64,000 nucleotides of DNA from Streptomyces sp. Ag109_O5-1 (lineage in GTDB: Bacteria; Actinomycetota; Actinomycetes; Streptomycetales; Streptomycetaceae). Of this stretch, positions 52,346 through 62,472 are shown piece by piece (within the stretch, counting starts at the first letter, position 1; each line of letters starts with the position of its first letter). The position numbers and the translations under genes are program-made. Under the pieces are notes generated by a model. The model had not been told where the DNA came from, searched no databases, and saw only the letters and a program-made list of their open reading frames with translations. The DNA is taken from NCBI RefSeq assembly GCF_003814875.1, contig NZ_RKQF01000001.1, positions 9,610,001 to 9,674,000 of the forward strand. Direction: 5' to 3'.

Positions 52346-52930
52346 TCAGGCCGGCGTGATGAGCAGGGGTGCCGGGGTGACCCGGTGGGTCAGTACGGGG
52401 AGCAGTTCGTCGACCAGGTGGGGACGGTGGGCCGCGATACCGGGCGGCGCCGGTGCCAGCGGGACGAGCAGATCGGTGGCGGCCGGATGGCCCTCGGCGC
52501 CGTCCGCCGCGCAGTCGCCGTGCAGCCACAGGGTGAGCATGTAGAGGCCGGGGACGGACAACAGACGCGGCTGGTACGTCTGTTGCAGGGCCTCGGCCTG
52601 GTGCAGGGCCCGCTCGGTGGAGGTGATGTAGGGCCCCTCGAAGAAGTGCGAGAAGGCCCAGCCGTCCGGGGTGAGCATCGTGTCGGCCGCGGCCACCGCC
52701 CGGTCGCCGCAGCGGATCAGGAAGCGCCAGCCGGCCAGCCGGGTGGCGGACACGCCCTCCGGGGTGATCCGGTCCAGTACGTACACGGGCAGCGGGAGTT
52801 CGGGGATCGCGGGTCCCTGCGCGGTACGCAGGGAGGGGGTACGGGCCTCGCGGACCGCGGTGGGGGAACCGAGGGCGGTGAGGACGGAACGCAGTGCGGG
52901 TGCGGGGGCAGGAGGGACTTGCAGCGGCAT
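52346..52930 (-). CDS. Hypothetical protein
   Basis: Not recognised. 194 residues, soluble. A Pro/Ala-rich start precedes a domain with LPVYVLDRITPEGVSATRLA, GWRFLIRCGDRAVAAADTML and FFEGPYITSTERALHQAEAL. ATG 52930 follows GAGGCGACC. Codon usage fits its neighbours. Stands alone between two gene-poor stretches. Confidence 0.65.
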   Translation of the reverse strand: MPLQVPPAPAPALRSVLTALGSPTAVREARTPSLRTAQGPAIPELPLPVYVLDRITPEGVSATRLAGWRFLIRCGDRAVAAADTMLTPDGWAFSHFFEGPYITSTERALHQAEALQQTYQPRLLSVPGLYMLTLWLHGDCAADGAEGHPAATDLLVPLAPAPPGIAAHRPHLVDELLPVLTHRVTPAPLLITPA

Positions 52931-53487
52931 GGTGGGTCGCCTCTCATTCGACAGGCGCGGTGGCGCGGGGGCAGGGGCGGACGGCGCTGTCAGCTCAGGA
53001 GGGGTCAGAGAGGCGGGGGCCCGGTTCGGTGAAGAGAGGTGCGGGCGTTGCCTGCCGCACGTCACTCAGACGGCAGGAACCAGGACCGTGGGCGCCAGCC
53101 TTCTGCCTTGTTCGCGGAGTTTATACGACGCCTGTTCAGGTGGTGTTTCACCGGGCCGTTTCACAGAACGGAACAAGGCGTAATTCAGCCGTCGATTCGC
53201 GGGGAATCCTCCCGATTTCCTGCCTGCCGGAGCCCTGCTGACCTCGGAATACGGGGTTGTCGCGGTCGGCCGAATGTCGTCGGCGTTTTTCACGAGAGGA
53301 ACGGGGCACCCGAAGTTGCACGATGCTCCATGCCCCGTGAATGTGCCGCGGGACACATTCCAACAGAGTAGCGGGTGCCGGTGCCGCGCGCGACGTTATC
53401 GATCGCCTCCGCTGGGCATCATCCCACCTGGACTCGGGACACCGGCGGCCGGCACCCCGGCCCGCCCATTCGAGGAGGGACGCTTCG
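52931..53487. other. Gene-poor, relatively AT-rich stretch
   Basis: About 560 bp with no supported gene. An inverted repeat ACGGGGCA...TGCCCCGT lies at about 53300-53340. The end holds the ribosome site of the ligase gene. Confidence 0.5.
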
Positions 53488-55008
53488 ATGGGGGAGAAGG
53501 TCGTGGCGGGCCGGTTCGACCTGTCCGATCGCCAGCGGTACCGTGAAAAGCTGCGCAGCTGCCTGGCGGGGCTGGAGCGGCTGCTGGTGGAGAAGCGGTT
53601 CGATCGCCCCAAGAACCTGATGGGTGTCGAGATCGAATTGAATCTCGCCGGTACGGACGGTATGCCGAGAATGCTGAACGGTCAGGTTCTCGAACGTATC
53701 GCAAGCCGAGATTTCCAAACAGAACTCGCCATGTTCAACCTGGAAGTCAACATAGCCCCACACCGGCTCGGCGGCCGGGTATTCGACCGGCTCGCGGAAG
53801 AACTCCGGACCTCGCTGGCGTACGCCGACCGCAAGGCGGGCGAGGTGGACGCCGGGATTGTGATGACCGGCATTCTGGCGACGCTGGAGCGGGACGACCT
53901 GGTCTCCGCGAACCTCTCCGAGGTCGACCGGTACACCCTGCTCAACGATCAGATCGTGGCCGCCCGGGGCGAGGACTTCCTGATCGACATCGAGGGCGTC
54001 GAGCACCTCGTGTGCACGTCGAAGTCGATCGTCCCGGAGGCCGCCTGCACCTCCGTGCAGCTGCATCTCCAGGTCACCCCGGCCCGCTTTGCGGACGTGT
54101 GGAACGCGGCTCAGGCAGCCGTTGCCCCGCAGATCGCCGTCGGCGCGAACTCCCCTTTCCTCTTCGGCCACGAACTGTGGCGGGAGTCCCGCCCCCCGCT
54201 GTTCCTCCAGGCCACCGACACCCGCCCGCCGGAGCTCCAGGCGCAGGGCGTACGGCCGCGCACCTGGTTCGGCGAACGCTGGATCACCTCCGCGTACGAG
54301 CTGTTCGAGGAGAACCTGCGTTTCTTCCCGGCGGTCCTGCCGATCTGCGACGAGGAGGACCCGCTGGCCGTGCTGGACGCGGGCGGGGTGCCGAAGCTCG
54401 CGGAACTCGTCCTGCACAACGGCACGGTCTACCGCTGGAACCGGCCGGTCTACGGCATCGCCGACGGCGTCCCTCACCTGCGTGTCGAGAACCGTGTGCT
54501 GCCCGCCGGGCCGACCGTCACCGACGTGATCGCCAACGCGGCGTTCTACTACGGCCTGGTGCGGGCTCTCGCGGAGGAGAGCCGGCCGGTGTGGACGCGG
54601 CTGCCGTTCGCCGTGGCGGAGGCGAACTTCGACGCGGCGTGCCGCCACGGGATCGACGCACGTCTGGTCTGGCCGAGAAGGGGACGGTACGGCGGGGGTA
54701 CGGCCGAGGTCGACGCGGTCACCCTGGTCCGCGACGAACTGCTGCCGCTGGCGGAGGCGGGGCTGGACGCGTGGGGGGTGGAGGCCGCGGACCGCGACCA
54801 CTACCTCGGCGTGATCGACGAGCGCTGCCGGCGGAGGGCGAACGGGGCGTCCTGGCAGGCGGCGACGTTCCACCGGGCGCTGGAACAGGGGCTCTCGCGG
54901 CAGGCCGCGCTGGCCGCGATGACGCGGCGCTATGCCGAGCTGATGAATGCGGGGGAGCCGGTGCACACCTGGCCGGTGGGGTTGGTGGCGCCGGTGCTGA
55001 CGGGATGA
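53488..55008 (+). CDS. Glutamate-cysteine ligase family protein (GCS2-like)
   Basis: 506 residues, cytoplasmic, ATP-grasp-like carboxylate-amine ligase fold. Visible motifs are MGVEIELNLAG, FNLEVNIAPHRLGG, SVQLHLQVTPARF, GANSPFLFGHELWRESR and LPICDEEDPLAVLDAG. The family joins an amino group to the gamma-carboxylate of glutamate; actual substrates in actinomycetes vary and are not clear here (Streptomyces use mycothiol rather than glutathione). ATG 53488 follows GAGGAGGGA and excludes an upstream non-homologous extension. Confidence 0.82.
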   Translation: MGEKVVAGRFDLSDRQRYREKLRSCLAGLERLLVEKRFDRPKNLMGVEIELNLAGTDGMPRMLNGQVLERIASRDFQTELAMFNLEVNIAPHRLGGRVFDRLAEELRTSLAYADRKAGEVDAGIVMTGILATLERDDLVSANLSEVDRYTLLNDQIVAARGEDFLIDIEGVEHLVCTSKSIVPEAACTSVQLHLQVTPARFADVWNAAQAAVAPQIAVGANSPFLFGHELWRESRPPLFLQATDTRPPELQAQGVRPRTWFGERWITSAYELFEENLRFFPAVLPICDEEDPLAVLDAGGVPKLAELVLHNGTVYRWNRPVYGIADGVPHLRVENRVLPAGPTVTDVIANAAFYYGLVRALAEESRPVWTRLPFAVAEANFDAACRHGIDARLVWPRRGRYGGGTAEVDAVTLVRDELLPLAEAGLDAWGVEAADRDHYLGVIDERCRRRANGASWQAATFHRALEQGLSRQAALAAMTRRYAELMNAGEPVHTWPVGLVAPVLTG

Positions 55009-55614
55009 GGCAGCCGGGAGAACTGTCGCGCGGTGTGCGGGGTCCGGGAGGCCGCTGACCGTCGGCCCCGGACCGTGGCCCGCGGTGATGCCGCTCGGCG
55101 GTGGTGCCGCTCAGCGGTGGCGGCGCGTTCGACCAGGACGAAAGCGGCGGGCCGAGCACACCGCTCAAGGAACCTCGCCCGGGAGCCCGCCTCCCGGCAG
55201 GTGGCCGTACCGCGCTTCGGCAAGGTGATCTTCGCGCCCCCGGATCGCCGCCGCCGAGCCGTCGATCGCCGGCCTGGTACCGCTCGCCGCGAACACACAG
55301 CCGATGCATGAGGCGGCCGTCCGGGTGGCCCGCCCTCTCGCGGAGCCCGCCCCCGGCCCGAGCGCGGACGACGCGGTGCCGGCACCGATCCGGCAGGCCG
55401 CGCGGTGGCGAACCCTGAGCTCACGCCTGGCACCCCGTCGAAGCCGCTGCCACTGCGCCTCTGGCGGCGTGCCGGCGGCGGCGGACCCACCCTGGCCGAG
55501 TTGTGTGCGGCCGGGGGTCGGTGATGGCGGTTCGTAGCTGATCGGGCAAGCTGTGACGTCCCACGACGGTGGTGGCCCTCCCTGTCCCCCGGGAGTGCTC
55601 AGCTGGAGACAGGA
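55009..55614. other. Gene-free stretch, possible coding remnant
   Basis: About 600 bp. A plus-strand frame at 55304-55537 begins plausibly (AANTQPMHEAAVRVARPLAE) but becomes compositionally non-coding; there is no ribosome site. Nothing else seen. Confidence 0.4.
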
Positions 55615-56415
55615 GTGCAGGTGGAGGCGGAGTCGGTGGCCGATGCTTATCCCGTGGAGCGGCCCTCGCGGCGGGTGTTCAGAGACGAGACACTGCTCGT
55701 TCTGGGGCTTTCGCTCGGTGCGAGCGGAGTATCCGCTCTGATCAGCTTTGTCGGATCGGTCACCAAGCCGGGCGCCCTCAAGGACCAGGCGGCGACCCTC
55801 AACGCGTCGGCCGCGCCGGGCCGCCCTTGGCTGGATCTCTCCTGGCAGCTGTTCGACATCGCAGCCGCGCTCGTCCCTGTCGCCCTGGTCGCGCATCTGC
55901 TGCTGCGCGAGGGCGCGAGCCTGCGCACACTCGGCTTCGACCGCACCCGTCGCTGGCCCGACCTCGGGCGCGGGGCGGGGGTCGCGGCCGTGATCGGCAG
56001 CACCGGAATCGCCTTCTACCTCGCCGCCCGTGGCCTCGGCTTCAATCTCACGGTGGTGCCGGAGGCGCTGCCCGACGTGTGGTGGAAGTACCCCGTGCTG
56101 ATCCTCTCCGCGATGCAGAACGCGATCCTGGAGGAGGTCATCGTCGTCGGTTACCTGCTGCGCCGGCTGGACCAGTTGGGGTGGAGTGCGGGCGCGGCGC
56201 TGGTGGCCAGTTCCGTACTGCGGGGGTCGTACCACCTGTACCAGGGCATCGGCGGCTTCCTGGGCAACATGGTGATGGGCGTGGTGTTCGTCTACCTGTA
56301 CCGGCGGTGGGGCCGGGTCGGTCCGCTGGTCGTGGCGCATTCCCTCCTGGACATCGGTGCGTTCGTCGGCTACGCGCTGCTCGTCGGAAAGGTGGGCTGG
56401 CTGCCCACCGCGTGA
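55615..56415 (+). CDS. CPBP family intramembrane protease
   Basis: 266 residues with about seven hydrophobic segments. The Abi/CPBP motifs are EEVIVVGYLLRRLDQLG (Glu pair at about 173-174), SSVLRGSYHLYQGIGGFLGN, and the last His motif VVAHSLLDIGAFVGY. The first motif lacks the usual Arg directly after EExxx but has it four residues on. Bacterial members are putative membrane metalloproteases; role here unknown. GTG 55615 used; GTG 55621 is an alternative. Confidence 0.83.
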   Translation: MQVEAESVADAYPVERPSRRVFRDETLLVLGLSLGASGVSALISFVGSVTKPGALKDQAATLNASAAPGRPWLDLSWQLFDIAAALVPVALVAHLLLREGASLRTLGFDRTRRWPDLGRGAGVAAVIGSTGIAFYLAARGLGFNLTVVPEALPDVWWKYPVLILSAMQNAILEEVIVVGYLLRRLDQLGWSAGAALVASSVLRGSYHLYQGIGGFLGNMVMGVVFVYLYRRWGRVGPLVVAHSLLDIGAFVGYALLVGKVGWLPTA

Positions 56416-56554
56416 GCGGTTCCGGCCCGAAATAACCCTCCGACGCTTAAACAAAAAGCAGTGCCGAATTTGCTCACAATGCCACCGGGTGGCGCCGTGC
56501 AATATGTCATCAATACTGCTTGTGGCTAAACGCGTTACTGGTTAGCCTGACGGC

Positions 56555-57775
56555 ATGGTGGATACAACAGGGGAAATCTCACCCGCAGTCGAGCGGTTAG
56601 GCGATTCATTTTTCCAGGATCCCCAGGGCTTGTTCGCGCGGCTGCGTTCGTCGGCGCCGGTGACTCCGGTCATCACGCCCGAGGGCGTACGGGTCTGGCT
56701 CGTCACCCGGTACGAGGACGTGCGCGCCGCGCTGGCCGACCCCCGGCTGGCCAAGGACTGGGTGACGCACATGACGCCCGAAGACTTCGACATCAACGTG
56801 GACCCCGTGCAGGCGTATCTCGACCAGCACATGCTCAACCTCGATCCGCCCGACCACACCCGGCTGCGCCGCCTGGTGGTGAAGGCGTTCACGCCGCGCC
56901 GGACGGCCGGCCTGCGGCCGCGGATCCTGGACATCACCGCCGGGCTGGTGGACGCGATGGCGGACGGCCCCGACGAGACAGAGCTGATCGAGGCGTTCAC
57001 GTTCCCGCTGTCGGTGACCGTGATCTGCGAGCTGATCGGCATCCCGGTGGGCGACCGGGAGTCGTTCCGCGAGTGGTCGGACACGCTGCTGTCCTCCCGG
57101 GGGACGCGCGAGGAGACCCGCGCCGCCGCCGTCGCCATGTACGAGTACTTCACGCACCTGGTCGCGGAGCGCAGACGGTCACCGGCGGACGACCTGCTCT
57201 CGGCGCTGATCGCGGCGCGGGACTCGGGTGACTCGCTGACGGAGCACGAGTTGCTCTCGATGATGTTCCTGCTCCTTGTCGCCGGGCACGAGACGATGCT
57301 GAACCTGATCGCGGGCGGAGTGCTGGCGCTGCTCACCCATCCCGCCGAGCTACGGCGACTGCGCGACGATCCTTCGCTGTTGCCGTCGGCGGTCGAGGAG
57401 CTGCTGCGGTACGCGAACCCGCTGAACCACGCGACCGAACGGTTCACCCTGGAGCCGGTGACCATCGGCGGCGCGACCATCCCCGCGAAGGAATGGGTCA
57501 TGCTCGCGACGTCGTCCGCGAACCGCGATCCGTCCCGGTTCGCCGAAGCCGACCGTCTGGACGTGGGCCGGGACGCCGCGGGACACGTGGGCTTCGGACA
57601 CGGGATCCACTACTGCCTCGGAGCGCCGCTGGCGCGGATCGAGGGCGAGATCGCCTTCGGGGCGCTGCTGTCCCGGTTCCCCGCGCTGGCGCTGGCGGTG
57701 CCCGAGTCGTCGCTGCGGTGGCGGTCCTCCAGCCTCATCCACGGCCTGGAGAACCTCCCCGTCCGGCTGCGCTGA
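56555..57775 (+). CDS. Cytochrome P450
   Basis: 406 residues, soluble bacterial P450. I-helix oxygen motif is LLLVAGHETM (AGxET form), the ExxR is in SAVEELLRYANPL, and the heme loop is FGHGIHYCLG with Cys 354. It needs ferredoxin and reductase from elsewhere. Convergent with the thioesterase/A-PCP operon, so probably part of the same cluster; such P450s often oxidise an amino acid tethered to a stand-alone A-PCP protein. That role is inference. Upstream DNA (56430-56550) is unusually AT-rich. Confidence 0.9.
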   Translation: MVDTTGEISPAVERLGDSFFQDPQGLFARLRSSAPVTPVITPEGVRVWLVTRYEDVRAALADPRLAKDWVTHMTPEDFDINVDPVQAYLDQHMLNLDPPDHTRLRRLVVKAFTPRRTAGLRPRILDITAGLVDAMADGPDETELIEAFTFPLSVTVICELIGIPVGDRESFREWSDTLLSSRGTREETRAAAVAMYEYFTHLVAERRRSPADDLLSALIAARDSGDSLTEHELLSMMFLLLVAGHETMLNLIAGGVLALLTHPAELRRLRDDPSLLPSAVEELLRYANPLNHATERFTLEPVTIGGATIPAKEWVMLATSSANRDPSRFAEADRLDVGRDAAGHVGFGHGIHYCLGAPLARIEGEIAFGALLSRFPALALAVPESSLRWRSSSLIHGLENLPVRLR

Positions 57776-57816
57776 GCCGGCGCCCCGTCCAGGCCGCCGG
57801 CTCGCCGTACCCGCGG

Positions 57817-57852
57817 CCGGCCGATACCCGGGACATCCCGGGTATCGGCCGG
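57817..57852. terminator. Bidirectional terminator between P450 and thioesterase genes
   Basis: 17-bp perfect stem (57817-57833 and 57836-57852) around CA, between convergent genes. Confidence 0.85.
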
Positions 57853-57881
57853 AACCGGCGCCGAGCCGCTGGGCGGTGACC

Positions 57882-58676
57882 CTATTCCTCCGCCGTCGCC
57901 GGCACCGGGCCGGACTCCCGCAGCCGTTCCCGCAGCACCGCTGCCACATCGGCGGGCGCCGAATGGTGGTAGAAGTGGCCGCCGTCGAACACCTGAAGCC
58001 GGAAGCCGGCCGACGTCAGACCGCCCCACGCGCTGAGCCTGTCCAGGCCGACACCGGGATCCTGGCGACCGCCCATCGCCGTGATCGGCACCCGTAGCGG
58101 ACCCCGGTGCGGGACATAGGTCTCCCAGACCCTGAGGTCCGCGCGGAACAAGGGAAGCAGCAGCTGCACCAGCTCCGGCTGGGCGAGCACCTCCGGTGAC
58201 GTGCCTTCCAGCTGATCGACCACCGCGATGAGCTCGTCGTCCGGCAGTCTGTGCAGGACCGGCCCCTCACGCGGCAGATGCGGAGCGCCCAGCCCCGAGA
58301 CGAACAGGTGCCCAGGAGGCTTGCCGAGCGCGGACAGTTCATGCGCCAGCTCATAGGCGAGCAGCGCACCCATGCTGTGCCCGAACAAGGCGAAATCGTG
58401 CCCCGCGCGGCTCGCGAAGGGCTCCAGTAATTCGGCGACGAGTTCCGAAGCCGAAGGGAGCGCCGGCTCCCTGAAACGGTTTTCCCGTCCCGGGAACTGC
58501 ACCGGTATCGCCTCGATGTCCGGGGCCAGCAATTCGGGCCAGTCACGATAGGCCGATGCCCCCGCCCCCGCGTGAGGCAGGCAGAACAACCGCACGGCAT
58601 CCGTGTCCAGGGCCGGCGCGGGAGTGGCTTCCGCCCGGCAGGGAGGGAAACACGCCACATCGGCCGCCCGCGTCAT
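57882..58676 (-). CDS. Type II thioesterase
   Basis: 264 residues, alpha/beta hydrolase. Motifs are FCLPHAGAGASAYRDW near the start, nucleophile Ser in LFGHSMGALLAYE, and the catalytic His in VFDGGHFYHHSAP. Editing enzyme that frees wrongly loaded carrier proteins, or possibly releases the mature aminoacyl unit from the adjacent A-PCP protein. Overlaps the A-PCP gene by ATGA. Confidence 0.92.
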   Translation of the reverse strand: MTRAADVACFPPCRAEATPAPALDTDAVRLFCLPHAGAGASAYRDWPELLAPDIEAIPVQFPGRENRFREPALPSASELVAELLEPFASRAGHDFALFGHSMGALLAYELAHELSALGKPPGHLFVSGLGAPHLPREGPVLHRLPDDELIAVVDQLEGTSPEVLAQPELVQLLLPLFRADLRVWETYVPHRGPLRVPITAMGGRQDPGVGLDRLSAWGGLTSAGFRLQVFDGGHFYHHSAPADVAAVLRERLRESGPVPATAEE

Positions 58677-60547
58677 GACCGCCCTTCCCCGGGCCGGGCG
58701 GCCGGAACGGTCCGCTGCCGGACGAGCCCGCCGATGCCGCGCGCCGTCGGGTCCTCGAAGAACTCACCCAGCGTCAAGTTCACACCGAAGCGCCTGCCCA
58801 CCTGTGTGAGCAGGCGTATCGCGAGCATGGACTGCCCGCCGCTCTCGAAGAAGTTCTCCTCGCGCCCGAAGCTCGGCACGCCCAGCAGGTCCCCGATGAG
58901 GGTGGCGATCTCGCCGTCGAGAGTGCCGGCGTCCGGGCGCGCGTCGGCCTCCGCCCGGCGGTCGTCGCCATCCGCCTGAGACGCATCCGCCAAAGACGTC
59001 GAGGCCGCCGGGGAGGGCAGCTGCTCCCGGTCGACCTTCATATTGGCGTTCTTCGGCAGTTCGGGGAGGCGGACGAGCCGGGACGGCACCATGTACTCGG
59101 GCAGCCGGTCCCGCAGGAACGCCAGCAGTTCCCTCGTCTCCGGACTCGCTTCGCCTGCCCCCACGTAGTAACTGACGAGTGTCTTCTCCCCCGTCCGCGG
59201 GTCGGCGTCGGCGACCGTCACGGCTTCCCTGATGCCGGAGTGCAGCAGGAGCGTCGAGTCGACCTCGTTCATTTCGACACGGAAGCCCCGGATCTTGACC
59301 TGGAAGTCGGCACGGCCGAGGAAATCCAGCGAACCGTCCGGCAACTGGCACACCAGGTCTCCGGTCGCGTACATGCGCCCCTCCGGTTCCGTCGTGAAGG
59401 GGTCGGGAAGGAACCGCTCCTTGGTCAGGTCCGGACGGCCGAGGTAACCGCGCGCGACGCCGTCACCGCCGATGTAGAGCTGGCCGGGTGTGCCCGCCGG
59501 CTGCGGCCGCAGACTGTCGTCGAGCACATAGCAGGTCGTGTTCGAGACGGGGCGGCCGATCGGCACCCGCAACTGGCCCTCGGGCATCGGCGTGACACGG
59601 TGCGCGGTGCCGAGCGTCGTACATTCGGCGGGGCCGTACCCGTTGAGCAGGGTGCAGCCCGGCAGCGCGGCGACGGAGCCGGCCGGGCGGACCGCCATGA
59701 CGTCCCCGCCGACCAGAACCTGGGAGACCGTGGCGAACGTCGAAGGGTCGTCGGCCGCAAGCTGGTTGAAGAGCGGTGTCGCTATCACCATGGTGTCGAT
59801 GAGACGTTCACGCAGAGCGGTTGCCAGCCGGCCCGGTGAGAGCACGGTGTCCCGGTCGAACCCGATCAGTTCGCCGCCGTTGAGCAGCGCCCCCCACACC
59901 TCGATCGTGGCGGCGTCGAAGGCCGCGTTCGAGATCTGGGCCACCCGGTCTCCCGCCTCGAAACTGAGGTAGTCGGTGTTCCGGGTGCGCTGGACCACGT
60001 TGCGGTGGGTGATGCAGATGCCCTTAGGCGCGCCGGTCGAGCCCGATGTGTACACGACGTAGGCGAGATCGTCGGGGCCGCTGTCCCCAGCTGCCGGGAC
60101 GTCGTGAGCGGTGTCGTCCCGTACGGCGTCCTTGAGGTGTTCGGCGACCGGGACCACGGGGATTCCCAGACCGCTCGGCTCGTCCGTGCCTGCTTCCGAC
60201 AGCAGCGCCACGGGCTCGGACTCCTCCAGGATGGTGCGTAACCGGGAGACCGGGTGGGCCGGATCAAGAGCCAGATAGGCACCCCCGGCCTTGACGGTGG
60301 CCAGCATGCCCACGACGACACTGAGGTTCCGGTCGGCCTGGAACGCGACCAGCCGGTCGCGCCGCACGCCGAGTTCCCGCAGCCGCGCTGCCAGTGAGTT
60401 GGTGACCCGGTCGAGTTGGCGGTAGGTCAGTGTGACGGCCCCGTAAGTGACGGCCGGTGCGTCGGGAGAACGTGCGACGTGCTCTGCGAAGAGATCGTTC
60501 AGCGAACTGTCCCGGATATCGACGGTCTCCACACCAGATTCCGACAT
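58673..60547 (-). CDS. Stand-alone NRPS didomain (adenylation-PCP)
   Basis: 624 residues. Adenylation core motifs: A3 YTSGSTGAPKG (165-175), A4 AAFDAATIEVWGALLNGG, A5 LLNGYGPAECTT, A7 MYATGDLV, A8 RADFQVKIRGFRVEMNEVD and A10 PKNANMKVDREQL. A PCP domain follows, with phosphopantetheine Ser 573 in ENFFESGGQSML. No condensation or thioesterase domain, so it loads one amino acid for tailoring in trans, like NovH-type proteins. Hand-read specificity positions suggest D-A-x-x-V-G-G-T-L-K, somewhat like aliphatic (Val-type) codes; low confidence. Confidence 0.94.
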   Translation of the reverse strand: MSESGVETVDIRDSSLNDLFAEHVARSPDAPAVTYGAVTLTYRQLDRVTNSLAARLRELGVRRDRLVAFQADRNLSVVVGMLATVKAGGAYLALDPAHPVSRLRTILEESEPVALLSEAGTDEPSGLGIPVVPVAEHLKDAVRDDTAHDVPAAGDSGPDDLAYVVYTSGSTGAPKGICITHRNVVQRTRNTDYLSFEAGDRVAQISNAAFDAATIEVWGALLNGGELIGFDRDTVLSPGRLATALRERLIDTMVIATPLFNQLAADDPSTFATVSQVLVGGDVMAVRPAGSVAALPGCTLLNGYGPAECTTLGTAHRVTPMPEGQLRVPIGRPVSNTTCYVLDDSLRPQPAGTPGQLYIGGDGVARGYLGRPDLTKERFLPDPFTTEPEGRMYATGDLVCQLPDGSLDFLGRADFQVKIRGFRVEMNEVDSTLLLHSGIREAVTVADADPRTGEKTLVSYYVGAGEASPETRELLAFLRDRLPEYMVPSRLVRLPELPKNANMKVDREQLPSPAASTSLADASQADGDDRRAEADARPDAGTLDGEIATLIGDLLGVPSFGREENFFESGGQSMLAIRLLTQVGRRFGVNLTLGEFFEDPTARGIGGLVRQRTVPAARPGEGRS

Positions 60548-60567
60548 GAGCGTCCAGTCCTTTCTCG

Positions 60568-62472
60568 CTACCTGACTGATTGGCCGGCCGGCTGCCACAA
60601 CGGCATGACGTTCCCGACCTTCTCGATCATTCCGTGACAGTAGGAGCCGCTGTGATCACGGCTCTGTGTCGGCATGAACGGATATTGCAGCCTCTTGTGA
60701 TCGACCGTGAATGTGCCGTCCGCCGGAATCGAGTCGATCCGGATCGCATCGGTAAGCTCCGGCAGGTGTTCCGCGGGTACCTGTACCGTGTAGCTGCGAG
60801 GACCGAGATCCAGGAGGCGGAGCTCCTGGAAGCCTTCGGCGGGTACGTCCATGGGCGTGTTGCTGTACATGTAGGGGCGGTTGAGGAAGTCGATCTCGAA
60901 CAGGGCCCGCACCTTGTCGTCGTCCCACCAGTCCTGGCCCTGCGCGAAACGCCGGACATGCTCGGTGAAGAGCTCCCTGTGCTCGTGCAGCACGGAATGG
61001 ATGAAGAGGCCGTAGTTGTTCACGTCGTAGTAGTCGGCATCTTCGACGGAGCGCTCTATGTACGCGAGGATGGGGTCGTTCGGCCCCTGCTCGCGTAAGA
61101 ATTCCGCGAAGGCGGAGAAGACGTCCTGGTAGCGTATCCCGGACTGCTTCACGAGATGGCGGATCACCGTACGGAGACTGCTCGGGTTGTGCAGCGCATG
61201 GAAGGCGTAGAAGTAGTACATGCCTTCGGTGAATTCCGCTACGGAGACCTCTCGCGTGCCGATGACGATCCGGGCCTCGGCGATGTCCCCGCCGGCCGGC
61301 CGGGTCAGTATCCCCATGGCGTCGGAGTGGTGATAGATGGGCGTGTTGTTGAGGAGCAGGTGAGGGTACGCGATTACGGTCTGCGCCTCGTTCTCGCACA
61401 GCGTGCCGACACCGCGCTTGAAGGAGTCGAGGGTCTCGCCCGGCAGTGGCCAGATGAGTTCGATGTAGGAGCTGATGCGCTTCTCGCGTAGATCTTCCTG
61501 GATCGCGGCGAAGGCGCTCAGCTTGATGTTCGAGCGGGAGATCAGATCGAGGCTGGTCGGTTCGAGGGTCTGGAGCGACACCGGCTGGGAGGCGATGAGG
61601 TTCGCGTCCTGGAAGATGCCGGTGATCTCCGTGACCGCCTTCGGCTTGTTCTTCGCCGCGGAGAAGTAGACGACGTTCGGGGCCCCGTGGTCCTGTGCGC
61701 AGTTCGTGATGTGCCGGGAGATGTCGACATCGCGGCTCAGCATTCCCCAGTTCGCGTCGGCGATGAAGAGGAAAAGTATCTCGTTCTTCGCCACCCACTT
61801 GATTTCCGCACGGACCCGCTCCTCGTCGAAGCGGTGCACCCGGTCGTTCGTGGCGGCGCCCCAGAAGCAGAATCCGCAGTGGTAGGGGCACCCGCGGTTC
61901 GTCTCCAGGATGGCGATGCTGTAGGCCGAGTCGAAGACTCCCGTCAGGAACGGCGAGGGAATGTCGTCCAGGCTGCTGATCCTCGCCTGCTTCGGTGTCG
62001 TCACCAGTTCGCCGTCGCGGTAGAAGCTGAGACCGTCGACTTCATGGAGCCGCGCACGCGCATCGGAGTCGGTCAACGAGAGGAGGTATTGCGAGAAGGT
62101 GATCTCCCCTTCTCCGTTGCAGATGACGGTCTGTTCGTCGGTCCTGCTGAGGTAGCGGCCGCCCTGGGACATCACCTGGGGGCCGCCGAGGATGATCTGG
62201 GCGTGCGGCCTTGCCTGCCGGACGGCCGCCACGACGGACCTCACCAGGCCCATGTTCCACACGTAGCAGCTGAAGGCGTACACATCGGCGGCCGCCCCGA
62301 TCAGATTCCGGATGATCTCGGCCCGAGGTGTCCTGGCGACGGTCGTGTACCGCTCGAATCGATACTCGCTGCGAATCACCGAATCCGTCGTCGCGTATGC
62401 CTGGAGATAGCCGGAGGCCAGCGGTGTCATTCGCTCGAAAACGGAGAGTTCGATTAGCAGGACCTTCTTCAA
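60568..62472 (-). CDS. B12-binding domain radical SAM enzyme
   Basis: 634 residues. The N-terminal cobalamin-binding Rossmann domain (about 1-140) has KKVLLIELSVFERMTPLASG, VYAFSCYVWNM and AQIILGGPQVM. The radical SAM core has the cluster motif RGCPYHCGFCFWG (Cys 195, 199, 202), and a long C-terminal extension continues from about 400. Class B members methylate unactivated carbon or phosphorus centres; others rearrange. TTG 62472 is preferred since AAAGG sits about 9 nt upstream; GTG 62481 would abut the ribosome site. Starts the operon rSAM - A-PCP - TEII (20-bp gap). Confidence 0.88.
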   Translation of the reverse strand: MKKVLLIELSVFERMTPLASGYLQAYATTDSVIRSEYRFERYTTVARTPRAEIIRNLIGAAADVYAFSCYVWNMGLVRSVVAAVRQARPHAQIILGGPQVMSQGGRYLSRTDEQTVICNGEGEITFSQYLLSLTDSDARARLHEVDGLSFYRDGELVTTPKQARISSLDDIPSPFLTGVFDSAYSIAILETNRGCPYHCGFCFWGAATNDRVHRFDEERVRAEIKWVAKNEILFLFIADANWGMLSRDVDISRHITNCAQDHGAPNVVYFSAAKNKPKAVTEITGIFQDANLIASQPVSLQTLEPTSLDLISRSNIKLSAFAAIQEDLREKRISSYIELIWPLPGETLDSFKRGVGTLCENEAQTVIAYPHLLLNNTPIYHHSDAMGILTRPAGGDIAEARIVIGTREVSVAEFTEGMYYFYAFHALHNPSSLRTVIRHLVKQSGIRYQDVFSAFAEFLREQGPNDPILAYIERSVEDADYYDVNNYGLFIHSVLHEHRELFTEHVRRFAQGQDWWDDDKVRALFEIDFLNRPYMYSNTPMDVPAEGFQELRLLDLGPRSYTVQVPAEHLPELTDAIRIDSIPADGTFTVDHKRLQYPFMPTQSRDHSGSYCHGMIEKVGNVMPLWQPAGQSVR

